In this document: positions 1 to 5,605 of the stretch, piece after piece
How positions within the stretch are numbered: position 1 is the stretch's first letter
Layout of the letters: each line of letters opens with the position of its first letter
Assembly: GCA_031285815.1 (NCBI GenBank)
Contig: JAITVM010000038.1
Span: 1-5,605 of the forward strand
DNA from: Clostridiales bacterium
GTDB taxonomy: Bacteria; Bacillota; Clostridia; Lachnospirales; JAITVM01
Direction of reading: 5' to 3'
DNA length: 5,605 nucleotides
Notes under the pieces: generated by a model
Told to the model about the DNA's origin: nothing
What the model saw: only the letters and a program-made list of their open reading frames with translations
Databases searched by the model: none
Program-made: the position numbers and the translations under genes

Positions 1-1104
1 TTAACGGCTATTATCTTTCTCGTTGGTTTATTGTTTATTAGGACAAACACCCCCCTCAAAGAAACGCCATATAATATACGCCTGGCAGTAGCCCTTGAAG
101 GTTATTCTGTCCCTGTGCCCGGTATCAAATTTATTATTTCTAAATATGAAAGTGCGGGCTACCAGAACCCTTTAGGCGAATCGCATATGCCCCCAACAAT
201 TAATAAATACCTTGACCTGGTTGTAGAAGGCGGGGATAAAAAGACTACAGCCAAATCGGTCACGCCTATTATTTATAGGGCTACCGAGGGCTATTATGAA
301 ATTACTGCCGAGCAGGATGATAATTATTCCAGTATCGCCCCCTTCAGGTTTTATATCAGCCCAGACGGCAATTTCCAGCTAACCGGCAACAACCCAGGGG
401 TTTCTTATAATGCCGGTTATGAGTTAAATGCAAAAGAATTTAATCAAGAAGGGGAAGAAACAAATAATATTAAAGATGAGAAGACGAATGTAATTGAATT
501 CCATATACAGCCTAATAATTATATCCTCTTAAAAAATGTAGCTTCTGACTATAGCCACGCCCTATCCCCACCAGATGGTTATGATTATTCATCAAGCGGC
601 AGCCAGTTCATAGCCAGCTACTTTGAAGCTTCTAATAAAAATTGGGTACCGCTTAAAAACCCAGACGGGACTGTAAAAAAATTCAATGTTGAGCTTCAAA
701 AATATGGTGGCGGCAAGCGGCTTGATGATGGGGTTTATAAAGATTATGAATATTATTTTTCCGAAGGCATTCCAATTATCCCAAACAAAAAATATAAGGT
801 TGAACAGTCCTCTAACCCTGTTGGGTATAATAATACTTATAATGGGTCAGAACCCATATTATTTAAATTTACGTTTTCAACCAGCAGTACCTGCAGTGTC
901 TTATTCCCTGTAATGGAATCGAAAACATATGCGTTTTTTGTACAGAAATATCATGGGCTATTTGATATCGGCGGCAACAGCCTTTTTACCGGCACACCAA
1001 CCGAAGGGGAAAAAGCTTTTAACAAAAGCCTATCAGAAAATATAAATTATACAGTTTTATATACTATTGGCATAAAAGAACAAACGGCTGTGGTATCCCC
1101 ATAA
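1..1104 (+). CDS. Exported or membrane-anchored beta-rich surface protein, 5'-truncated by the window edge
   Basis: I do not recognise a named family. The frame is open from base 1, giving 367 visible residues, so a TTG at base 31 is not a credible start. The first 13 visible residues (LTAIIFLVGLLFI) are hydrophobic and followed by Arg, which fits the end of a signal peptide or an N-terminal membrane anchor; the true start lies upstream of the window. The rest is polar and rich in Tyr, Asn, Gly and Ser, with three PDG turns and almost no Cys or Trp, as in extracellular beta-sandwich proteins. Two stretches recall prealbumin-like SpaA/Cna-B domains: residues 38-51 (PVPGIKFIISKYES) and 263-276 (KKYKVEQSSNPVGY, resembling the YxVxExxxPxGY strand of pilin domains). 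No LPXTG motif or C-terminal membrane segment is present. The fold assignment is inference. The gene converges on apt and ends inside a terminator hairpin. Confidence 0.75.
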   Translation, partial: LTAIIFLVGLLFIRTNTPLKETPYNIRLAVALEGYSVPVPGIKFIISKYESAGYQNPLGESHMPPTINKYLDLVVEGGDKKTTAKSVTPIIYRATEGYYEITAEQDDNYSSIAPFRFYISPDGNFQLTGNNPGVSYNAGYELNAKEFNQEGEETNNIKDEKTNVIEFHIQPNNYILLKNVASDYSHALSPPDGYDYSSSGSQFIASYFEASNKNWVPLKNPDGTVKKFNVELQKYGGGKRLDDGVYKDYEYYFSEGIPIIPNKKYKVEQSSNPVGYNNTYNGSEPILFKFTFSTSSTCSVLFPVMESKTYAFFVQKYHGLFDIGGNSLFTGTPTEGEKAFNKSLSENINYTVLYTIGIKEQTAVVSP

Positions 1105-1136
1105 TTTATGGTTATACTGCAGCCGTTTATTTTATT
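1082..1136. terminator. Bidirectional intrinsic terminator shared by convergent genes
   Basis: The arms AAACGGCTGTGGTAT (1082-1096) and ATACTGCAGCCGTTT (1114-1128) pair over 15 bp with two G-T wobbles. After a symmetric 2x2 internal loop, CCATAA (1099-1104) pairs with TTATGG (1106-1111) around a one-base loop. On the plus strand the stem is followed by ATTTTATT, and on the minus strand by TTTGTTCTTTTATG, so it can end transcription of both the plus-strand gene and apt. The left arm lies in the final codons of the plus-strand gene, whose TAA stop (1102-1104) sits near the hairpin tip. Confidence 0.8.
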
Positions 1137-1160
1137 TAATAATAAAACATATTTATTAAT

Positions 1161-1673
1161 TTAATACTTTACAATAGAGACTATATTATATCTAGACAGG
1201 GGCCCCCTGCCTTTTAGCCCTTCCAATTCTATAAAAAATACCATAGCCTCAACAATACCGCCAGCCCTTTCAACCAACTCGGCTATAGCTTTACAGGTGC
1301 CACCTGTTGCCAAAAGGTCGTCCACAATTACAACCCGCTGCCCTTTTTTTACAGCGTCTACATGCATTTCAATAACAGCGGAGCCATATTCCAAATCATA
1401 TGACATACTGATTGTTTCATATGGCAGCTTACCTTTTTTTCTTACAGGTATAAAACCCTTGCCCATATTATATGCCGCAGGCATACCAAATATAAAGCCC
1501 CTTGATTCCGGGCCAATAATTAAATCAAAATCAAAATTTTTTAACTCTTTACAAACCTCGTCAATTGAAAATTTAAGGGCATCAGGATCCTGCAGCACTG
1601 TGGTAATGTCGCGGAATAAAACGCCCCTTTCTGGAAAATCTGGGATAGCCCTGATCTTACCGCTTAATTCCAA
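1161..1673 (-). CDS. apt: Adenine phosphoribosyltransferase
   Basis: Cytoplasmic purine-salvage enzyme that converts adenine plus PRPP to AMP and pyrophosphate. From the chosen start the protein has 170 residues, typical for bacterial Apt. Visible landmarks are the N-terminal IPDFPERGVLFRDIT segment, GPESRGFIFG (about 54-63), RKKGKLP (78-84, flexible-loop region) and the PRPP-binding signature VVIVDDLLATGGT (114-126). I chose the TTG at 1673 because AGAGGTG lies 6 bases upstream and the resulting start (MELSGKIRAIPDFP) matches the usual beginning of Apt proteins. The frame also offers a GTG at 1682, but that codon is itself part of the ribosome binding site and has no good site of its own. 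The recJ stop codon (1685-1687) overlaps the ribosome binding site, so the two genes are very likely co-transcribed and translationally coupled. It converges on the plus-strand surface-protein gene. Confidence 0.95.
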   Translation of the reverse strand: MELSGKIRAIPDFPERGVLFRDITTVLQDPDALKFSIDEVCKELKNFDFDLIIGPESRGFIFGMPAAYNMGKGFIPVRKKGKLPYETISMSYDLEYGSAVIEMHVDAVKKGQRVVIVDDLLATGGTCKAIAELVERAGGIVEAMVFFIELEGLKGRGPLSRYNIVSIVKY

Positions 1674-1679
1674 ACTAAA

Positions 1680-1686
1680 CACCTCT
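1680..1686 (-). promoter_or_regulatory. Ribosome binding site deciding the apt start
   Basis: Minus-strand AGAGGTG lies 6 bases before TTG at 1673. It overlaps both the recJ TAG stop and the alternative GTG start at 1682, so it favours the TTG start and suggests coupling of apt translation to recJ termination. Confidence 0.65.
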
Positions 1687-3460
1687 ATTTATAAATTTTT
1701 AAATCTCTTATTTTTAGGTTAACAGAAATGTTGCCCCTATACTCATTTAAGCCAATATTATAAACAATATCTGCCTTTAGCTTAGTTAAGCTTCCGGCAA
1801 TTATCATATCACAAGTGTTATCGTCATAAAGGTTTCTAACCATTCTTTTAAAATCCTCAACTTTCCCAAAACATACTGCCCTAATTTTTTTATACAGGCT
1901 TTTTTCCCCGATAGAAAATATTATGGTGTTTTTTTCTTCTATCAGCCTCAGTTCGCTTATGTCTACATTTTCAGTCAAAAATATCGGCTCCCTGTTCCCT
2001 TTCCCGAAGGGTTCAAGGCTTTTTATTTTATATGCCAGCTCCATCGTTATATCACCTAGGTTTAGCTTTTTATCAATATGTATTAGTTCTACAAAATCAT
2101 CATCGGTAAGGGTGCATGTACTATTTAAACGGTTTTTAAGGGTCTCTATATTTTTTTCGTCCATCGAAAGCCCCGCGGCCATCTTGTGCCCGCCAAACCT
2201 TATAAAAAGCTCCCGGTTATTGTTTAGCCCCTCAAATATATTATAAGCCTCAATCGAGCGGGCGGACCCTTTAACACAGGTTTCGCCTTTAGTTAGGACT
2301 ATCGCCGGCCTATAAAAAGCATCTTTTATCCGCCCGGCCACAATCCCCGCCACTGACTCGTTTACATTTTCATCATAGAGGACAATAATTTTAGTCAAGT
2401 ATTCCGGCTTGTCTTCCAGCAGCTGCAACGAATTTTTAACAGCGTCATTTGTCGCCTTCTTGCGCTCTTCATTAAGCCTGGATAAAATTTCTGCATATCT
2501 GCAAGCCTCAAGCCAATCTGTTTCTAAAAACAATTCTACCGCAATAGTGGCGCGCAGGAGCCTGCCTGTTGCATTAATACAAGGGCCTATCAAAAAACCT
2601 ATATCATAGGAACCGATTACCTTTCCAGAAAGGTTCTTTTCTTTCAAAAGGGCCTTGAGCCCAATATTCGGTACCTCTTTTTTATTTATAGCTTCCAGGC
2701 CTTTTTTTGCTATTATACGGTTTTCTTCCACTAAGTCTACAATATCGCAAAAAGTCCCAATCATTGCGAATATCAAAAATTCATCATCTATATCAAAAGG
2801 CTTCTTAAGTTTTTCATAAAGCAGTTTACAAAATTTATAAGACATACCTGCGGCGCACATCATTTTAAACGGGTAGCTGCAATCTTCCTGTTTTGGGTCA
2901 ACAATAGCATCGGCTTTTGGGGTAACAGACGACCTTGCCCCATTGGTTTCAACAAAATCCGGCTCATGGTGGTCAATAACTACTACTTTTATAGAATTAT
3001 TTTTAAGGGCTTTAATTTCCTCCAGGGCCGCAATCCCGTTGTCACAGGTTATGACTAAATCCACTTCAAATGATTTAAGCTTTGTAACCGCGCCTAAGTT
3101 AAGGCCATACCCCTCCTGCCCCCTGTCCGGGATATAATATATAACATCAGCCCCAAGCTGCCTTAGCGCCTTTACTAAAATAACAGTACTGGTTACCCCG
3201 TCAACATCGTAATCGCCATATATAGCTACCCTGTCTTTATTTTTTATGCTGCCTATGACAATTTCAATTGCTTTTAAAATATCCTTCATTTTAGAAGTGT
3301 CAAAGAAAAATTTATATTCAGGCCATAAATAACGTACCGCAGTATTTTTTGTGCGGATATCCCGGTTAGCCAGAATTGTAGCAATAATTTCGTCTACCCC
3401 TAAAACTTTACACATGAGCTTCAAATCTGCATCGGTTTCAATAAGGCCCCACTTAGCCAT
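1685..3460 (-). CDS. recJ: Single-stranded-DNA-specific 5'-3' exonuclease RecJ
   Basis: DHH-family nuclease that digests 5' ends of single-stranded DNA in RecF-pathway recombination, mismatch repair and base-excision repair. From the chosen start it has 591 residues, a normal length for compact clostridial RecJ. Motifs in order: GDYDVDG (82-88), CDNGI (139-143), DHH (163-165), the Asp of GTFCDIVDL (near 239) and GPCINATGRL (292-301). These supply the metal-binding and core residues of the DHH domain. A DHHA1 domain follows with GSARSIEAYNIFEGL (398-412) and GGHKMAAG (423-430). A C-terminal OB-type region begins near EPFGKGNREP (483-492), where the more common GNPEP reads GNREP. All catalytic motifs look intact. 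The frame extends 25 codons upstream to an ATG at 3535 that overlaps scfB, but ATG 3460 has a strong ribosome binding site and begins MAKW, as RecJ proteins often do. Probably in one operon with scfB and apt. Confidence 0.96.
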   Translation of the reverse strand: MAKWGLIETDADLKLMCKVLGVDEIIATILANRDIRTKNTAVRYLWPEYKFFFDTSKMKDILKAIEIVIGSIKNKDRVAIYGDYDVDGVTSTVILVKALRQLGADVIYYIPDRGQEGYGLNLGAVTKLKSFEVDLVITCDNGIAALEEIKALKNNSIKVVVIDHHEPDFVETNGARSSVTPKADAIVDPKQEDCSYPFKMMCAAGMSYKFCKLLYEKLKKPFDIDDEFLIFAMIGTFCDIVDLVEENRIIAKKGLEAINKKEVPNIGLKALLKEKNLSGKVIGSYDIGFLIGPCINATGRLLRATIAVELFLETDWLEACRYAEILSRLNEERKKATNDAVKNSLQLLEDKPEYLTKIIVLYDENVNESVAGIVAGRIKDAFYRPAIVLTKGETCVKGSARSIEAYNIFEGLNNNRELFIRFGGHKMAAGLSMDEKNIETLKNRLNSTCTLTDDDFVELIHIDKKLNLGDITMELAYKIKSLEPFGKGNREPIFLTENVDISELRLIEEKNTIIFSIGEKSLYKKIRAVCFGKVEDFKRMVRNLYDDNTCDMIIAGSLTKLKADIVYNIGLNEYRGNISVNLKIRDLKIYK

Positions 3461-3465
3461 AATAA

Positions 3466-3471
3466 CCACCT
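3466..3471 (-). promoter_or_regulatory. Ribosome binding site of recJ
   Basis: Minus-strand AGGTGG lies 5 bases before ATG 3460. The upstream in-frame ATG at 3535 has only a weak AAGG. This decides the start in favour of 3460. Confidence 0.65.
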
Positions 3472-3512
3472 GGCCTTTCCTAAAATCCCGGAAATTTATA
3501 TAACTTAATTGT

Positions 3513-4868
3513 TTATAGGCTGGCAAATGCTTCATGGGCCTTAAGCATTATTGCACACTCAACCCTTTTGCGCTGCATCTGGCAACCTATTTCATAAGGC
3601 TTTTGGATTGATTTGTTAAAATTATATGCATTTGATAAACAGCCGCCACTGCAATAAAATTTTGCAAAACATTCTTTACAGGCTTCTTTTGTATACACAT
3701 TACACTTCTCAAATTCCTCCGTCAAGCTGTGGTTTTTTATGCCACTATATATGTCGCCAATTTTAAACTCTTCATTACCTACAAATTGGTGGCATGGATA
3801 AAGCCCGCCATTTGGCGCAACCGCTAAATATTCTGTACCAGCCCCGCACCCGGCAATACGCTTTGAAACACAGGGCCCTCCTTCTAAGTCTAGCATAAAA
3901 TGAAAAAAATTGAAATCTTGATTATTTTTTTTGCGTGAAATAATTTTTAGCGCCAACGCTTCATATTCTTTAAAAACCATATCCAAATCCTGCACCTGTA
4001 TCGCATAAGCTTCTGACGCATCGGCAACAACAGGCTCAACTGATATTTGTTTAAACCCTTCGTCTGCCAAATGCAAAACATCCCCCGAAAAATCAAGGTT
4101 CCCCTTCGTAAATGTCCCCCTGACGTAATAATTAGTTTGCCCCCTGCTGTCAGCAAGCTTTTTAAACTTTGGCATAATTATATCATAAGAGCCGCCACCG
4201 GTTTTAGTTTTGCGCATATTATCATTTATTTCTTTCCGCCCATCAATAGATAGTACTACATTATGCATGTTTTCATTTATATAGCTTTGTATTTCTTCAG
4301 TTAATAAAAGGCCGTTTGTTGTTACCGTAAACCTGAAATTTTTGTTATGCTTCTTTTCTTCAGCCCTGGCGTATTCAACAAGTTTTTTTACTACATCAAA
4401 ATTCATAAGCGGTTCCCCGCCAAAAAAATCCACCTCTAAATTCCGCCTTCCGCCGGAATTCCTAATCAGAAAATCTAATGCGGCTTTACCTGTTTCAAAA
4501 CTCATAAGGGAACGGCTGCCTTTATATCCGCCTTCATCTGCAAAACAATATTTACATGTTAAGTTGCAGTCATGGGTCACATGGAGGCAAATGGCCTTAA
4601 CAACCGGCTCCCGCCCATTTATTTCATCAAGCAGGCCAGCATATGCATCCTCAGAAAAAAGTGTACCTGCAGATTCCAATCCTTTCAGTTCGTTAATAGC
4701 CTCAACAATTTCATTTTGGCTGTAAGCAAGGCTATTAAAAATTTCTTCCCGGGTAGATGATTTATATAAGCCCAATACATCGAAAGCCACATCATCTAGG
4801 ACATGGACGGCGCCACTGTTTATATCAAGCGCTATATTATAATTATTCATTTTATATCTATGTACCAT
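3513..4868 (-). CDS. scfB: SCIFF peptide maturase, radical SAM/SPASM thioether-forming enzyme
   Basis: Cytoplasmic iron-sulfur enzyme of the SCIFF maturase family (TIGR03974; characterised example CteB of Clostridium thermocellum), which makes Cys-to-Thr thioether bonds in a six-cysteine peptide. The protein has 451 residues, matching the family length of about 450. Residues 1 to about 75 resemble the PqqD-like RiPP recognition element that holds the leader peptide. The radical SAM motif is CNLTCKYC (Cys101, 105, 108), with GGEP at 150-153 contacting SAM. The C-terminal SPASM region carries cysteines near 333, 341, 359, 389, 397, 400, 406, 410, 429 and 438, enough for two auxiliary 4Fe-4S clusters. 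Start: ATG 4868 gives MVHRYKMNNYNIALDINSGAV, the classic family beginning; ATG 4901, 11 codons earlier, has no ribosome binding site. The precursor gene lies 146 bases upstream and recJ starts 52 bases downstream. No key residue appears to be missing. Confidence 0.96.
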   Translation of the reverse strand: MVHRYKMNNYNIALDINSGAVHVLDDVAFDVLGLYKSSTREEIFNSLAYSQNEIVEAINELKGLESAGTLFSEDAYAGLLDEINGREPVVKAICLHVTHDCNLTCKYCFADEGGYKGSRSLMSFETGKAALDFLIRNSGGRRNLEVDFFGGEPLMNFDVVKKLVEYARAEEKKHNKNFRFTVTTNGLLLTEEIQSYINENMHNVVLSIDGRKEINDNMRKTKTGGGSYDIIMPKFKKLADSRGQTNYYVRGTFTKGNLDFSGDVLHLADEGFKQISVEPVVADASEAYAIQVQDLDMVFKEYEALALKIISRKKNNQDFNFFHFMLDLEGGPCVSKRIAGCGAGTEYLAVAPNGGLYPCHQFVGNEEFKIGDIYSGIKNHSLTEEFEKCNVYTKEACKECFAKFYCSGGCLSNAYNFNKSIQKPYEIGCQMQRKRVECAIMLKAHEAFASL

Positions 4869-4875
4869 AAAAAAA

Positions 4876-4880
4876 CCCCC
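4876..4880 (-). promoter_or_regulatory. G-run ribosome binding site of scfB
   Basis: On the minus strand GGGGG is followed by seven T and then ATG 4868. It is an imperfect Shine-Dalgarno sequence, weaker than that of scfA, which would fit lower expression of the enzyme than of its peptide substrate. Confidence 0.4.
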
Positions 4881-4914
4881 AATTAAATTTGTTATAACCA
4901 ATTATTTTAATAAT

Positions 4915-4969
4915 TAAGGCTAAAAATTATAGCCAACAAACATTTTTGCAAGTTTGTTGGCTATAATTT
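4915..4969 (-). terminator. Intergenic hairpin terminator or attenuator between scfA and scfB
   Basis: Bases 4924-4941 and 4952-4969 form a perfect 18-bp inverted repeat around a 10-base loop. Read on the minus strand, the right arm runs straight into a T run (ATAATTTTTAG), which gives a standard intrinsic terminator for scfA. No convincing promoter is visible between it and scfB, so partial read-through is the simplest way to express the maturase. It would yield much precursor mRNA and little maturase mRNA, a common arrangement in RiPP operons. Confidence 0.8.
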
Positions 4970-5014
4970 CAAATTGCCCTATTAAGTATATTCTATAGGC
5001 TTATCCGGGTTTTT

Positions 5015-5188
5015 CTAGGCCCCTCGTCTAACTTTTAGGGTTGTTGGCGCAGATTTTTCACAGCTCTGGTTAGCAACCGTGCATGAAGTCTTACAAGCGG
5101 ATTGGCAAGATGTCTGGCATTCCCCACAGCCACCAGTTTTCACAGTATTATTAAGTAGTTTTGTATTTAATGTTTTAATATGTTTCAT
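5015..5188 (-). CDS. scfA: SCIFF (six cysteines in forty-five residues) ribosomal peptide precursor
   Basis: Small RiPP precursor, substrate of the neighbouring maturase; the biological role of mature SCIFF is unknown. The 57-residue product begins MKHIKTLNTK, the near-invariant family leader, followed by a GG at 19-20 and a core with Cys21, 24, 28, 32, 36 and 43 (TIGR03973; example CteA). The core text GECQTSCQSACKTSCTVANQ is essentially the family consensus. Cys32 and Thr37 fall at the same positions as the thioether pair reported for CteA. Family members usually stop within a few residues of the last Cys (about 46 residues in total). Here the frame continues with SAPTTLKVRRGA to a TAG at 5015. 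Start ATG 5188 has a strong ribosome binding site at ideal spacing. A promoter lies upstream and a hairpin terminator downstream. The identification is very secure; the meaning of the tail is not. Confidence 0.96.
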   Translation of the reverse strand: MKHIKTLNTKLLNNTVKTGGCGECQTSCQSACKTSCTVANQSCEKSAPTTLKVRRGA

Positions 5189-5193
5189 AAGGA

Positions 5194-5200
5194 CCCTCCC
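5194..5200 (-). promoter_or_regulatory. Strong ribosome binding site of scfA
   Basis: Minus-strand GGGAGGG sits 5 bases before ATG 5188. This is close to the optimum and supports both the start and high expression of the peptide. Confidence 0.8.
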
Positions 5201-5252
5201 GATTTAATTTAGCAGTACAAATTATTAAGTTTCAAAATGCTATGGCAAAAAC

Positions 5253-5281
5253 ATTATATCACGATTGGGCATGAATGCAAA
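5253..5281 (-). promoter_or_regulatory. SigA-type promoter of scfA with extended -10
   Basis: On the minus strand a perfect TATAAT (5258-5253) is preceded by TGA, making an extended -10 (TGnTATAAT). A 17-base spacer leads back to TTTGCA (5281-5276), matching 4 of 6 bases of the -35 consensus. Transcription should start near 5246, leaving a leader of about 58 bases before ATG 5188. The -35 directly abuts the stop codon of the upstream membrane-protein gene, so the SCIFF unit can be transcribed on its own. Confidence 0.7.
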
Positions 5282-5530
5282 TTATTTTTTAATGTTGATA
5301 CCAATTACACCGCCTAGCCCACCGCCGGCTACAGCCAAAATCAAAAGGGTTATGCTGGATGTATCAAATGTAAAATCCTCGTCAATAAAAAAACCTATTG
5401 CCACCAAAATTACCGCATATAATAGCCCTGCTAAAATCCCCCAAAGCCAGCCCTTGTTCTTTGCCCCACGCGCCGCGTCATAACCTGCTATTACTACTGA
5501 AATTATACAGGTTATAGTAATAACAAGCAT
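5282..5530 (-). CDS. Small multi-pass membrane protein, TIGR04086/YrzE-like, N-terminus doubtful
   Basis: The 82-residue product from ATG 5530 has hydrophobic segments at about 1-16, 28-49 and 58-80, separated by a basic loop ending in GAKNKGWLWG and an acidic loop (DEDFTFD). The pattern, the conserved-looking loop and the position just upstream of a SCIFF gene match, from memory, the TIGR04086 family of small four-helix membrane proteins of unknown function (about 110-120 residues). Relative to that length the first helix is missing. The same frame does continue upstream with a hydrophobic stretch (YAITCIVLIAYSI) to the window edge, but is cut by TGA at 5564-5566. ATG 5530 has no recognisable ribosome binding site and lies inside the second expected helix. 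The gene may therefore be interrupted, a pseudogene or a sequencing error, or it may be a shorter genuine protein. Function cannot be inferred beyond membrane location. Confidence 0.6.
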   Translation of the reverse strand: MLVITITCIISVVIAGYDAARGAKNKGWLWGILAGLLYAVILVAIGFFIDEDFTFDTSSITLLILAVAGGGLGGVIGINIKK

Positions 5531-5605
5531 ACTGCTGTTAAATGAAACTTTTGAATACCTGAGTCAAATAGAATAGGCTATTAATACAATACAGGTAATT
5601 GCATA

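Noticed and set aside
686..913. Plus-strand open frame of 75 codons inside the surface-protein gene
   Set aside because: It lies wholly in another frame of a convincing coding sequence and encodes nothing recognisable.
1297..1722. Plus-strand open frame of 141 codons antisense to apt
   Set aside because: It is the mirror of the conserved apt gene; the protein has no family features.
3461..3535. Longer recJ start at ATG 3535, overlapping the end of scfB
   Set aside because: It has only a weak upstream AAGG, adds 25 residues not expected in RecJ and overlaps scfB, while ATG 3460 has AGGTGG at good spacing.
4342..4725. Plus-strand open frame of 127 codons antisense to scfB
   Set aside because: A shadow of the conserved radical SAM gene without its own ribosome binding site or protein features.
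4869..4901. Longer scfB start at ATG 4901
   Set aside because: No ribosome binding site, and the family-typical N-terminus begins at ATG 4868.
4880..4924. Possible separate scfB promoter around TATAAC downstream of the hairpin
   Set aside because: The stretch is AT-rich enough to give such matches by chance and no acceptable -35 sits 16-18 bases upstream.
4924..4969. Inverted repeat as a mobile-element end or operator
   Set aside because: There is no transposase or target duplication nearby, and the T run after the stem in the direction of transcription fits a terminator better.
5265..5483. Plus-strand open frame of 72 codons opposite the membrane protein
   Set aside because: Low-complexity Pro/Ala/Ser text typical of an antisense shadow; the minus frame has clear membrane helices.

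Overview
The window looks like chromosomal DNA from a member of the Clostridia (class level; Lachnospiraceae-like is a guess). The main evidence is a SCIFF locus on the minus strand: a tiny six-cysteine precursor peptide next to its radical SAM/SPASM maturase, a pair that is near-universal in Clostridia and rare elsewhere. The strong GGAGG-type ribosome binding sites and moderately AT-rich base composition fit this.

Layout, reading the minus strand from high to low coordinates. (1) The window edge to 5282 holds a small polytopic membrane protein of the TIGR04086/YrzE type. Its reading frame is interrupted by an in-frame TGA at 5564-5566, so the visible ATG at 5530 may not be a real start. (2) At 5253-5281 there is a good promoter with an extended -10 element. 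(3) At 5015-5188 lies the 57-codon SCIFF precursor gene (scfA); it carries a 12-residue tail beyond the usual end of the family. (4) At 4924-4969 there is a perfect 18-bp hairpin followed by a T run, placed between precursor and maturase, probably a leaky terminator. (5) The maturase scfB occupies 3513-4868, (6) recJ 1685-3460 and (7) apt 1161-1673. Genes 5 to 7 are tightly packed and probably form one operon, with apt apparently translationally coupled to recJ.

On the plus strand, bases 1-1104 hold the 3' part of a gene for an exported or membrane-anchored protein that looks beta-rich and has hints of prealbumin-like (SpaA/Cna-B) folds. It converges on apt. The two transcription units share a long hairpin at 1082-1128 that can terminate both and that contains the last codons of the plus-strand gene.

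How the parts work together: ScfB should install thioether crosslinks in ScfA, most likely joining Cys32 to Thr37 as in the characterised Clostridium thermocellum pair CteA/CteB. RecJ and Apt are housekeeping genes (recombinational repair, purine salvage) that often lie just downstream of this system. The secD/secF genes that I recall between the maturase and recJ in many Clostridia, and the relA gene after apt, are absent here. No tRNA, rRNA, CRISPR array, insertion sequence or long repeat was seen. No gap between genes exceeds 300 bases.
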